Source of the DNA: Fragilariopsis cylindrus CCMP1102
Taxonomy: Eukaryota; Bacillariophyta; Bacillariophyceae; Bacillariales; Bacillariaceae
Assembly: GCA_900095095.1 (NCBI GenBank)
Contig: FMBT01000024.1
Span: 1 to 27,507 of the forward strand
Direction of reading: 5' to 3'
Length of the DNA stretch: 27,507 nt
Shown: positions 8,141 through 19,096 of the stretch, piece after piece
Layout: each line of letters begins with the position of its first letter
Position numbering within the stretch: position 1 is the first letter of the stretch
Position numbers and translations under genes: made by a program
The notes under the pieces: generated by a model
What the model saw: the letters and a program-made list of their open reading frames with translations, nothing else
Database searches by the model: none
Told to the model about the DNA's origin: nothing

Positions 8141-11100
8141 TTACTTTTTGTTCTTGTTGCGTTTGGATGCCTTCGATTTTGCCTTCGATTTTTGTATTGC
8201 TTTGCTAGCACCTGCGGCAGATATCTTCACATCTCCACATATCGCTTGTACCCATTCGTTGTCAGCTACATTCTTGATGAGACCGCGACAATGCTCAGGT
8301 ACAGCCGATTCTCTGAGGAACATGTCAATACACTGTTTCGAGGCCTTGCCTCGCTTCATGTTGCCAGGCGTTAGTTTGACCCTATACGCGTATTTTGACA
8401 AGGATTGGTAGGGTGCACATACCGGAACAGCGAATAGTATCAAGTCTTCGCCAAGCGGCTTCCCTGTTAGTTTGTCGAGTTCAGCAGTATCATCTACAGC
8501 ATCTTCTTCTTCGTTATTTCCCTCGATAATACCTTCTTCAGATAATGTATTTTTCCATGATTCTTGCTCGGCCGTTTTTTCGGCCTTATTCTTTCTTTTG
8601 CCATCGTACCCATCGGATTCTTTCCCAAGGTCCTCGTGTCCAAAGCGGAGTATTACCCGAATAATACCAGCCAAACTTGCACTAAAATTGTCAATTCTAC
8701 AGGATTCCTTCAAGCTAAGAAGCCGGTTGGCAGCTGCAACCATTTGTGCCTCCAGTTCGAACGATTTTAACTGCTCCAAAACGTCGCCATCAAATTTATC
8801 CCATTTGACGATTGAAATGCCGTCAGAATCTACTACCGTGACACATTTGGCAAGCGAATCTTGGACCTGTTGTGGTAGTTGTGTGGCAATAGCAGCAGCA
8901 TCTTTCGTTAATATAGAAATGGTCTCTGCAGCTGCTTCTCTTCCTTTGTCACTGATCTGGGGTGCCTTTTTCTTTTCTGTCTTCTTGGACTTTTCTCCGG
9001 CATGTAGCGCAATTAGGGCAAGTTCTCTATCTTCCTCATCTTGGTCTGCGTATTTCTTGGCCATACGCTTGAGTTTGGCTTTCTTACCCCGTTTATGGTT
9101 CGTTTGCTTCGTTGGTGCTTCTTGGACAATCACGGAAGATCTTTGAGATATGAGATCCTGCTCTTGTTGTATAATGTTTCTTTCCTCTTCAGCTGCGCGA
9201 GCAGCCTCAAGGGTTCCGTATTTCTTTATTTGTCTTCTATCTTTGGCGGAAAGGCCTTTCTTTTTCGGTAATGATTCCTGGTCCGTATTAGTCATAATTT
9301 CGTCACTGTTGACATCTTGAATTGATATTTCAGTTTCCCTATCATGTACTTGGATGGTTTCTTTGTTTTGTAAATCATTTGTGTTTTCTAGAGAATCGTT
9401 CTGAATTACATCATCGGACTCGTTAGCTTTTAGTAAATCTCGAGCTTCTTTCGTTGGTTCTGCCTTCTTAGATTTTGTACCGAGGTTTTTTTCTGGCTTC
9501 TTCAAGCTTACAGCCTCGATGTCATTATTCAATGGTTCCTCTTTCTCTTCTTCTTGCTGTATCAAAGCAAAGTCTCTCCGTTCATCTTTGTGGCGAAGAA
9601 ATGAGTCTTCATCACCCAACCGAAATAGAACAGCGAGACCCATTTCTAATTGCGTTGGTGGCAAGAAATTCTTTTTGCCACGTATCATGAAGGACCCTAC
9701 TGTTAAATATTCGCCAGTTGGTGCTGTCTTAGATACCTGATGAGATTCCACCCACCAGGAACTGGTTACCATTCGAGAAGACCATGCGGAAGACCGACAT
9801 ATTGTAAAATTACCTGCCTCTCGTAAGGCCTGACTCGATAGTGGAATCGGAGATGTTTTCCCTGTTTTTAGATTACGTTCTCGTTTGGCTCGTAAAATAC
9901 ACGAGGCAGCTCCGTGTACGTCGGCATGGAGGTAGGCATCTCCTGCTCGCAAGTAGCGTTTGACCAGTTGTTCGTTTTGTTGAGCATCCCGACCACCAAG
10001 CACGAGGTAATTATCCGTAGTAATAAACCAGTTGAATTTTTCGAACCACAAAGCTTTTCGTTTGGTTTTTAGAGAAATGTGAGATTTATTTTTTTGCGCC
10101 TCCAACATTTGTCGCTTGGCGTTCTCTTCTGCTGCATCCAGTGCTTTTGCATTTTGCTCCATGGTCTTTTTTGACTTTTCCTTGCTAGCACGGTACTTTG
10201 CAAACAATGCCTTCGCGTTCCCATGAGCTGTCTCATTCAACGACACCCTTACATTTTGAAAGCGGGATTTGCCTTTTTCGTCGTCGTCGCCGTCATCCTC
10301 ATCTTCACTATAAGGGCATCCACTCGAACCAATCGCAATACCATTTCATCATGTTCCAGATCAAGTTGATGAATAAGCATCGCCACAGGGTTATGATTTT
10401 GTCGAGCTTCTAAATCTACTAAATCTTCCAATTGTTCCCAGTCCATTCCACTATCAAGGGCCGAGTTGACTACTTGAAGTGCCTTTTCCACCATATCGGC
10501 ATGTATTTCAACCAGCTGTGCCTCTTCCTGTAAAGATTCTTGCTGATCAATAAGTGACTCAAACCGTTTTTCTTGATCGAGTCGAATTTTTTCAAGTCGC
10601 TGTTCAGCTTGTAACTCCTGTTGTTCAGCCCGCAGTACCCTTTTTTGTAAATCCAAGTGGGAAAAGAAGGTATCAACAGCCAGATCGAAGGTACTATATT
10701 CTAAACGTGGCATCGATTCGTGTTGCTTCAAAAGATGTGGTTGAAACTCCAATAATATCTTGTCGTCAAAGGGAGATTCGTTATCCAACGAAGAAGGCTG
10801 CTTTGGATTATTCTTGGCTTGGTATAGAACATATCCCTTAGATGTGTCGTTTTGAATATTGTTCAGGATTCTCTTCCCCTCGGATTGCAAAACAGACTGC
10901 AATACCTTCCATTCCTCGCTGGTTGTCAAATCGCGAGGATATTTGTTTGTCGCTATCTTATCAACGCTAATGGTTTCTCCTCCCCATAAATTGGCACATC
11001 GTAGACAATGCTCTATCAAGGAGGGTCCATAGTGTGAGACTCCTGATGACGATTTCATTAATAGCATCTTCCATGCATTTTGACTGGTATTATTATTTTT

Positions 11101-11969
11101 TTTTTCCCTTTATTTTTCTTCTTGCTTTGTTCCGTATCTGGTATAGAATCTAATTGTTTTTGAAAATTAATAAACCATTCGTAAGGATCAGAAGACGTTA
11201 GTAGAACCTCGTTATTCTTTACCTCCGAGCTTGCACCGACGCCGTCATCTGTATCTGTATCGTCGTCGTTGTTATCGTTGTTGATTGTCTTCGTCATGGT
11301 AGTCGCATATGTAACAGGATACGCATGCCCTACCTTGACTTGGATGATCTCTTTGTTTCCATTGCTAGTCGACCCATTGTTACCATTGTCATTCTTCTTG
11401 TCTTGATCGATGTTAGAATCTACCGCATCTTCATTTTCCTCTACTTTTTTGATTACATTGCTGTATTCATGGCTACGTAACAACGACAAAATTGTGTAAT
11501 TATTATCCGTCAAAACAATATTACCTCGTGCGTACAATTCTAACATCAACGAATGCCGTTGAGCGTCTCCACTTCCGAAGACCAAATGTACCACACGGTC
11601 CATCGTTCCAAGTTGTGTAACTTGTTCAAGTCGTAATCCTCGTATATGTTTCCGCAACTTGGCACAGAATTGTGACGGCATACCAGGATTAGAAGATTGC
11701 GCAGAAGTATGGAAACGCACACCAGATTCAAGAAGGAGTAGTAAATTTGACGAGTCCTTATCGACGTAGTCCTTGTCATTGCTATTATTTGCTTTATTTG
11801 CTCCAGAAGTTTTGTCATTCGTAGACGATCGCTTGTCGAGTTTGAAAATATAGGTATCGCTATTGGGTCCATCGTAAATGTTGATGACGCGTCGTCCTAA
11901 TGCGACACGATTCCAATGAGCGACCATCGCGGCGACATCAAGGCCATCGAATCGTACTTTGGATTTCAT
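8141..11969 (-). CDS. NEMF: Rqc2/NEMF ribosome quality control factor (frame-broken twice)
   Basis: About 1276 residues. In the ribosome-associated quality control complex, Rqc2/NEMF binds stalled 60S subunits with peptidyl-tRNA, helps recruit the E3 ligase Listerin/Ltn1, and directs C-terminal Ala/Thr tailing. NFACT-N starts MKSKVRFDGLDVAAMVAHWN and includes LLLESGVRFHT, the LGTMDRVVHLVFGS segment, ELYARGNIVLTD and HYGPSLIEHCL. A coiled coil lies at about 430-490. NFACT-R (about 640-770) has WFEKFNWFITTDNYLVLGGR, HADVHGAASC, HQVSKTAPTGEYL and GSFMIRGKKNFLPP. After a long charged linker comes NFACT-C, with LTGKPLGEDLILFAVPVCAP and YRVKLTPG. Two frame changes occur, in a T10 run (11096-11105) and at 10312-10313, both in low-complexity linkers and both cured by one added base. 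It is longer than yeast or human orthologs because of the linkers. It is convergent with the 6362 gene. Confidence 0.93.
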
Positions 11970-12623
11970 TTCTTTCTTTTTTCTTTGTTATTGAATGTAT
12001 TCAGCAAGGCAAGGTATTCAGCAGTGTCGCTTCGATCGTTGTGGTGGTATAAAAAAAATGTATGAGTGGATGGTTGCTCAAAATAATGGTTCATGGTTCA
12101 TGTTTCAATGTGTGCGTCAATATATATGGTAATGCTGTCAGCCGATGACGACATGTACTGAAATAGTTCTAATTGACTCACTCCCGCACCTCTACTTTCA
12201 TACTGCCTCTCTGTCAATACCACCATTCTATATATGCAAACATTTACATCCAATTTTGAATTGTGTTCAGTGATTTTCGTTAGAAGAAGTTGGAATTGAA
12301 TCAACTACATTTAATATCATTAGTTATTCCATTTTCAATTATCTTCGTAGGCAGAAAAAGCAATTTGCAAGAAAAAATAATGATTTTGCTAGTATAAGAG
12401 TTCCCACCCTATAGGAGAGCTCGTGCAGAGTTATAAGTTATACAGCTATTTGTTATTAGGCATCATTGCAGTGAGCAATGTTGCTACTTTTACTTGCGAA
12501 GATAAATAAGCTGACAATTCGTTATCATTGTGCGCAAGTTGTTATAGAAGCATAATGGCAATCGCTATCTATAGTAATTCTATATGATATATTGATACGA
12601 TAATCAATTTCGATTATCATCAT
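11970..12623. other. Intergenic region between NEMF start and cyclin stop
   Basis: A 654-bp AT-rich stretch that should contain the NEMF promoter (right of 11969) and the cyclin 3' end. Short open frames here have no recognisable content. I see no RNA gene or repeat of note beyond small GGTTCAT duplications at about 12090-12105. Confidence 0.4.
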
Positions 12624-13791
12624 TCAGCGACTGGTCTTGTTCCTACTACTTCTTGGCTTTCTCACAACTGATCTTGGACTTTTATGGGATGATTTAGGAA
12701 GAGAGCTACTTTCTTTACCGTAATCGTCGTCACTATCGTCATCATTACTATCACTATCGTCATCGTCACTATCTTCGTCGTCGTCACTATCGTTGTCTAC
12801 ATCATCAGATAAATCATCACTATCATCATCATCATCATCATCATCCTCATCATCTTCATCTAGATCTTCGTCATCAGACAAATCAACGTCTTCTTCGTCA
12901 CTATCTTCATCAAATAATTTATCATATTTTTTGGTTCCGTCTTCATCCAACAAACTAAACAGGATATTACTTAAACTAGCTTGTGTATTTTCAACCGCCT
13001 CGATATCTATACTTGTGTACATGATGATAGTTCTAATAAAACGTTCCTGTACGCGTTCTGGTAAAAGGCTCGTATCCATTCCCTCAATGGAATTTATTAA
13101 CGCAGCCATCCCTATCACTGATGGTTTTATCTTGACAAAGGAATGATTGGCAATTGCTATTTCTGTCTGATACCGTGCGTAGTCGAATATTGCTTCTTCT
13201 ACCGATGATGGAATATTATTTGGTAGGAATGTTAAGAAATGCAAAACAAAAGCTAGGGGTGTTGGACCACTCACTCTCCAATCAATTCCCTCCAAAATTA
13301 ATTGTTCCATATTAGCAAATTCCATTTCAGTGTAACATCCTCGACTAAGATCGGCTAATAATGATGTTTCCATCTCTAATGGTTCGTGTAATTTGATTGC
13401 AATATATAAGCATGTCATCGCAACCAACTGGTATTCCTTCCGATCACCTAATGCCTTCTTTCCTTTATTGGAACATAAATATCGGTCTAGATAGGACATA
13501 CCAATACCAACAGTCTCACGTCGAAATTTACAAAAATCAACAACCTGATAACACCATTCTGCCATCTTCACACGACAATCCTCATCGACAGGCTTGGCTG
13601 CCTTTTTTCGAATGTCCTCATTGGCTGCTAAATAATCAAAGCAAGCATATTCATTTTCTTCCTGTATAAGCATTATTGATATTCTATCTGGGACATCTTC
13701 TTGTATATGCTTCGGAAGAATGGCATATTCTGTAGTCGAATAAAATAAATACATACATACATACATACATACTGTGAGACTTACTTCTCAT
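12624..13791 (-). CDS. Cyclin, diatom-specific type, with acidic C-terminal tail
   Basis: Exon 1 (13791-13785) is ATG AGA A; exon 2 (13729-12624) completes MRKYAILPKHIQEDVPDR, for a protein of about 370 residues. The cyclin N-terminal box spans roughly 27-170: RVKMAEWCYQVVDFC, the SYLDRYLCSNKGKKAL helix, EYQLVAMTCLYIAIKLHE and MEQLILEGIDWRVSGPTPL. A second cyclin fold reaches about 260. The tail (about 275-345) is almost pure Asp/Ser/Glu, followed by a basic Ser/Arg end. The divergent box and the W-R-V-S-G-P-T region resemble the expanded diatom-specific cyclins, which bind cyclin-dependent kinases and link the cell cycle to light and nutrients. Which member this is cannot be told. If the intron is not used, the protein would start at an internal ATG and lose little of the fold. 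Confidence 0.85.
13730..13784 (-). other. 55-nt intron with ACAT microsatellite
   Basis: The donor GTAAGT begins at 13784 right after ATGAGAA, and the acceptor CTACAG ends at 13730. Nearly half the intron is an ACAT tetranucleotide repeat (13751-13772 on the plus strand). Splicing gives an in-frame start, whereas reading through gives an unlikely repeat-encoded N terminus. Confidence 0.7.
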
Positions 13792-14647
13792 GCAAACAAA
13801 CACAAACACAAAATACACACTGAATTTTCTTCTATCGATCAATCGATCCATTCGTGATGTGTCCTAATAAATTTAGTTTTTTCGTCTCGCTTCTTTTTAG
13901 ATTTCGATTGACTCAACTCACCTAATGGGGTTATATCTAATTTTAGAGATTTCACCATGATAATGATGATGATATTATTTTCAGTACACTGTAGATATTT
14001 CTTGTGTCTATTTTATCGTTTTCAGATTCGACTGATTACTACAGCAATTTTATACTGGCGTCGGCAATTTATCGTCTCCTTTGCTATGAAGCTAATAACG
14101 AATTATTAACTTGACATATCATGCAGTTCAAAGTGTGATACGGTAGTGTATCGAATCGAATTAAGTTATGTGGTATTTTAAGTTAAAAAATAAAAAAAAA
14201 ATTACTAATTGAAGCGTTCACTTGAATTCACTCAATCTCCGTCTTTGTACGTCATTAACAAATTTGACTAAATTACGGCCAATGTATGTATAGGGCTATT
14301 ATGTTTGAGGGCATATTTCAGAATTCTGATTTCAATGTCCTCGCGGACCAGTCTACTGGGACAGATAATCGACTCGACTCACTCGACTCAAGCGTTGGCC
14401 ATGTAATAAGTCGACTCACTCGACTCATGTTACCCTGCAGGCGACACACCATTTAACATTACAACATTACGACGTGTCATTTTTGAATTTCAAGCCGCTG
14501 AAAGCTATTACCGTACAAGCCTATCTTTTACATACCTTCCTTTGTTGTCGTTGTCGTTGTGTCTACCGGTACAAAGCAACGAGATTAATACGAGCCTACT
14601 CACACATACATACTCATAGTGTATTATAATAATCAAGAATAAGTAAA
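13792..14647. promoter_or_regulatory. Divergent intergenic region with 17-bp direct repeats
   Basis: These 856 bp separate the cyclin ATG (minus) from the 14648 gene (plus). TCGACTCACTCGACTCA occurs exactly twice (14374-14390 and 14411-14427), each copy carrying two GACTCA half-sites like those bound by bZIP factors. ACGTCA (TGACGT on the minus strand) lies at 14249-14254 and ACGTGTC near 14471. No gene is visible. Regulation of the cyclin by these sites is inference. Confidence 0.4.
14374..14427. repeat. 17-bp direct repeat pair, bZIP-like half-sites
   Basis: Two exact copies of TCGACTCACTCGACTCA, starting 37 bp apart, in the cyclin divergent promoter. Each copy is itself a tandem of (T)CGACTCA with a short spacer. 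Confidence 0.9.
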
Positions 14648-15698
14648 ATGAGCAAAAAATATTGGCGACAAGTATCTGAACGCAACAAAAAGGTTGATGA
14701 AATGGCAAAACGTGCACAGGAAGACGATGATGATGAAGATGATGTTGATAGCAATAATGCCAAACCAAGTCCCATTGATATGATCAAGAAAAAGTTTACA
14801 GAAATCAATGTCGGTAATAGCAGTATCAATAGTACCAAAGATCCAACAAAAAACGGTGACGACTACGGTGATGTCAAGTCCTCCTCCGCAACTCCAAAAA
14901 CTGCCAAACCAAGTCCCATTGATATGATCAAGAAAAAGTTTACAGAAATCAATGTCAACAATAGCAACAAAATCCAAAAAAAACGATGAGGACGACGGCG
15001 ATGTCAACTCCTCCTGCGCAACTCCAAAAACGAACGAATGGGGGAAAGAAATCCTTCAGAAAATTACTTCTGTGAAGGAGTCGATTCAGACTAAAAATCA
15101 ATTATTATCGTCGTCATTCCAAAAAAGCTCAACAAGTGGCGACGAAGAAGAGAGAGACCGACGTCCAGAATTTTTGAAAAAGTTTGCTGAACAATCATCA
15201 AAATCAGGAAGAGATATGCTACTATGGGGAACGGATTCGTCATCCCAAAAAAGCACAACAGTAACAAAAGAAGGAGGCGATGATGACCAAGACCGACCAC
15301 GACAACGTCCAGAATTTTTGAAAAATTTGGAACAATCATCAAAATCAGGAAGAGATATGTTAATCAATTTTTCTAAGAAAATAAGCATTCAAAAACCGTT
15401 GATGGGAGAATCGGCGGCATCGATTGCCGAAAGGACAGCACAATCACAATATCGTACGGAGGAGGAAATAGTATTTCCGGCGACAATTGTAGCATTACCA
15501 CCTCCTGAGACTGAGACTGTTACATTTACATCATCATCATTATCTGAAACGAAAAGAGAGGACGAATTTACCATCGGTGACGAAGACGAAGAAGAGAAGA
15601 CTGAGACTGCTGCATCATCATCATTATCTGAAACGAAAGTAGAGGACGAATTTACCATCGGTGACGAAGATGAAGACGAAGAAGAGAATGGTATATAG
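14648..15698 (+). CDS. Unrecognised repeat protein with three internal duplications, frame-broken once
   Basis: Two overlapping frames encode one product of about 349 residues from ATG at 14648. The frame changes in an A8 run (14976-14983); one A fewer gives a continuous protein and aligns the second copy of GDV-SS-ATPKT with the first. Three separate segments are each present twice: AKPSPIDMIKKKFTEINV with the following KN/DD-GDV-SS-ATPKT; RPEFLK(K/N)-EQSSKSGRDML; and SSSLSETK-EDEFTIGDEDE. The protein is charged, with no signal peptide, membrane segment or catalytic motif, and looks largely disordered with short amphipathic helices (IDMIKKKFTEI). No family is recognised. Divergent from the cyclin, convergent with epsin. 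Confidence 0.65.
14758..14956 (+). repeat. 55-nt exact direct repeat inside the 14648 gene
   Basis: 14758-14812 and 14902-14956 are identical over 55 nt with an offset of 144 nt (48 codons), so the frame is kept. Exact identity at the DNA level points to a recent duplication or gene conversion. Confidence 0.9.
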
Positions 15699-16255
15699 CT
15701 GAAAACGGGTCAGGTAGATTCCATAAAATTTTGGTAACAACAACGAATGATAAAAGTAACTACAACGTTATACTTGAGGGAGAGAATTACGGTGAGGAAG
15801 ACAGAAAAATGAAGCGAAAGGGTGGTATAGGGTGGACAACATGAAGAAATTTTGGTCGACTTTTCAATCGTTTCGGTGGACATAACTTCGAAGCAAAAGT
15901 TGACATGTCGGCCAAAATAGCAGTTGAATAGTTATATTTATGCTTACTCCATCATGATATTATTAATGTATTGAATATAGAATGAACTTCACGAATAATA
16001 ATGATATATAACAATCATCAATTATAATTATAGTACATAGATATTGATTTGTTTGATCTCTATGATTTATTTATTTCTTCTTTCAATCTTAGCAGAAGGG
16101 CGCATTGCACAAGTACTACATCGTCTCGCATTTCGTGTGGATGTCGCAACTTTCGACCCACAAGTAGGAGATATTAGAAACAAGAGATTTTTTATGAACT
16201 TTTCCTCAGTTTGAAATATCTACCCTGTTAATTCCGTTTCTCAGAAAGAATAGAA
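15699..16255. other. Convergent intergenic region
   Basis: This 557-bp stretch lies between the stops of the 14648 gene and epsin. It is AT-rich with no supported gene. At 16060-16095 a pyrimidine tract ends in TTAG, and about 35 open codons follow in one plus frame (to the stop at about 16214). This could be an unannotated 3' exon but has no recognisable content. Confidence 0.3.
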
Positions 16256-18665
16256 TCATCTAAACTGTTGCTGTCCTCCCATACCTCCCATCATTTGAGG
16301 GTTGAATGATTGCTGTTGTTGTTGTGGTTGTTGTTGACCACCCATTTGATTGTTCATTCCCATCTGATTCATATTCATTTGGTTCATGCCTCCTCCGGTA
16401 GCGTTCATGTTGTTCATTCCCATCTGATTCTGGTTCATACCCATCTGATTCATCTGGTTTCCATTCATCATACCTTGCTGCATTTGAGGATTTCCTCCCA
16501 TCATATTCATATTATTGCCCTGCATTCCTTGATTCTGCTGCATCTGGTTCATCATATACTGCTGCTGTTGCATTTGCTGCTGCATTTGGGGAGTCATCGT
16601 CACTCCTCCTGATCCTCCAGAAGTTTGGGAATTCATGGACATGGCTCTCTGTTGTTGTTGTTGTTGCTGCTGCTGTTGTTGTTGTGGAGTAGGTCCAGGT
16701 GCAAACATAGAGCTGATAGCATCACTACCACCTGCAGATACAACGCCTAGGTTTTTGGACAGATTGTTAAACAAAATTGCGATTCGTTAGATTATTATTG
16801 TGATTTAATCCATCAACTCCAGCGATAAACATGTTATTACTGGCTAAAAACGTACCTGGATTTGTTTGAGCTCCCTGTTGGATATTTTGTTGATATTGAG
16901 CGGCTGCTTGATTGACATCAACAGGTTGGTTCATAGTCATTTTCTTCGAAGGATTCTTAGAAAGACTGTCTAGATTGATCATACCCGAAAATGGATCGGA
17001 CGATTTCGTAGTAGAAAAAGAAGAAGAATCATCCTTCTTAGCATCGGAAAAATCACCAAAATCGTCATCGTTCGATGCGGGCATGATTGGCTGTTGAATT
17101 TGTTGCATACCTCCTCCTGCTGGTGTGCTTGAACCTACACTCATGTTTCCGAAGGAATTTCCCATTCCTGTCATACCTACGTTGGCGTTTGCCACGGGAG
17201 CTCCATTGTTGTTCATCATATTGTTGTTCATCATCATCATGTTATTATTTGCGACACCTCCACCGTTGTTTCCAAAGGCATCGAAAGAAGGCGTTTGCTG
17301 TTGCTGTACTACTGGTGCTGCTGCAAATGGGTCAGGTGCAGAAGATGCTTGGGCTATTCGCATTTGTCCAAAAGCTGCAAATTCACCAGATGCGTCTGCA
17401 GGAGCGGGAGCAGACGTCGTCTGGAAGGCACCAAACTCGCTACTGTTTGTGGCTGCCGACGGAGCTGGAGCTGATGGAGGACCGCCAAAATCAAGCAGAT
17501 CTACTTCTGGTTCTGCTGCAACAGGTGCTGCCTCTTCTTTTGCCTGTTTCTTTTCCTTCTTCTTTTTTTTCGATTTTTTCTTCTCTCCTGGCATGGCTGC
17601 AAAAGTAGGTGCAGAAGACGAGTCGCCATTGGCATATCTTCCTGACATACCTTTATTATTTTCGTATATACCTCCTTCACCGTATCCACTACCACTACCA
17701 CCTCCTCCCCACCACCGCCGCTATTATTATTCCAAGAGTCCTGGTTACCGTATCCTCCTGCCACATTGCTACCACCGCCGCCGCCGCCACCACCACCACT
17801 GCTGCCTATTCCAGAAGAACCCTTGTTGAAATTACCAAATTTTTCTCGTAATTTTTTAGCTTTTTGTCGTTCTTCTCTAATACGATCATCGTCACCAAGA
17901 ATTTCCATAATCTGTTTCGATTTTTCCCGTACACCTAAACCACGATCGATCGTACCTTCGTAGTAATTAAATTGTCCAAGTGATTTTAGAACATGTCCAT
18001 GATTCCGAGCATCGTCGACACATCGTTCGGCTCCATTCTTAACAAGATGGTCCAACAAAGTCAATGATTTAAATACAATCTTCCATGCGGCGGGACGTTG
18101 ATTTTCCATTCCGTCCCACATCAGAACAGCGATAACTTGATACTTTTCTATATCATACGTATCACGAGCAATCTCGTTCATTAAAGACCCAGAAGCGCCC
18201 CAATTTTTATGAGACAAAACTTCGTATACCCGAGCTTCGACATCGGTCTTTGGCTTAGCCTGGTTATAACTATTATCAGTAGAAAAATAAAGTAAAATCG
18301 ACAGAGAGCATTTATTGCGCGAAAATTAAATAATGAAGTTTCGTATTTTTGAAAATCCGAGAGAGTTTAAGAAAGAGAAGAAATAACAACAAATCGCAGA
18401 GTGGTGAGGACAATGATGAAAGGGAAAATTCGAAGATTGCCTTTCTTTTCCTTCCTTTTCTTTTTTCTTTTCGTGGAGAGAAAACCACAAAAACACAGAA
18501 AAGATTTCGATTTGAAGTCATTTTTATTACTGATACAGATACTGCGTGTAAAGCGAGCCGATGACCATTTTGAGAAAACGAACAAAAAGCTATAGATCAG
18601 CCGACTTACACATCCTCGGCTAAGTTCTGGATCTTATCAATACTCAGATCCTTTAGATAGTTCAT
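16256..18665 (-). CDS. Epsin-like endocytic adaptor (ENTH domain)
   Basis: Exon 1 (18665-18610, MNYLKDLSIDKIQNLAEDV) and exon 2 (18269-16256) encode about 689 residues. The ENTH domain (about 20-150) is clear: AKPKTDVEARVYEVLSHKNW, GASGSLMNEIARDTYD, VLMWDGMENQRPAAWKIVFK, LLDHLVKNGAERCVDDAR, LGQFNYYEG and GLGVREKSKQI. ENTH domains bind phosphoinositides at sites of clathrin-coat formation. Downstream are a Gly-rich stretch, a Lys-rich run (KKKSKKKKKEKK), a clathrin-box-like VDLLDFGG, two DPF motifs for AP-2 appendage binding (APDPFAA, SSDPFSG), and an extreme Met/Asn/Gln-rich C terminus. Two frame changes, at C4 17707-17710 and A4 16773-16776, are each cured by one base. I see no ubiquitin-interacting motif or NPF. 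Confidence 0.9.
18270..18609 (-). other. Intron of epsin
   Basis: The donor GTAAGT at 18609-18604 and the acceptor AATAG ending at 18270 give 340 nt and join DV to YNQAKPKTDVEAR in frame. An alternative uses donor GTGTAA (18611) with acceptor ACCAG (18260), also in frame and three residues shorter. Confidence 0.7.
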
Positions 18666-19096
18666 CCTTTTTCAATTATCAATTAATAAATCTATAGTTA
18701 AATGTAGTCCTAAGTTGTGAGGTTGAATTGAAACAAAGAGAAGAATGCTATTGAAACGATGCTATATTTTCTCTTCGTCGTATAAAGCATTAATGATATT
18801 GTGAATTGGCATTATGTGCGTTCTTGTACTGAACTAGCCTGATGACCATGCTTTGAGAATCACGGTGCGCGCAAAAGTTCCATGCGCGCTAAAGCTCAGA
18901 AAAAAAATTACATCAGCGCAATCATGAATTTTTTAATTGTATAATTTTTTCGAACATCATTAACCTATTACCATGGGATAAATACTAGCGTTCCTTCACT
19001 TCTACTAGTACTAATAATACACAACAAATAAGATAGGGGATAGCTGTAGATAGCGCTACTAGTGGGGAGTAATTGTAATTCCAGTGAAATCTGACT
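18666..19096. promoter_or_regulatory. Divergent promoter region with E2F-like repeats
   Basis: A 431-bp region between epsin (minus) and the RRM/zinc-knuckle gene (plus). TGCGCGCAAAA (18866-18876) and TGCGCGCTAAA (18883-18893) are same-orientation repeats 17 bp apart. Their reverse complements (TTTTGCGCGC, TTTAGCGCGC) resemble E2F/DP sites. They lie about 200 bp from both start codons. Nothing else stands out in this AT-rich stretch. Confidence 0.4.

Noticed and set aside
10301-10325. GT...TATAG interval in NEMF as a tiny 22-nt intron.
   Set aside because: Removing it creates an immediate stop; a one-base homopolymer change explains the frame better.
12793-13146. Plus-strand poly-serine open frame.
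   Set aside because: Antisense shadow of the Asp-rich cyclin tail codons.
16060-16214. Pyrimidine tract plus TTAG followed by about 35 open codons.
   Set aside because: No matching donor or recognisable protein; could be an exon but unsupported.
17087-17829. Two long plus-strand frames over epsin.
   Set aside because: Antisense of low-complexity epsin linker codons; ENTH and adaptor motifs fix the minus strand.
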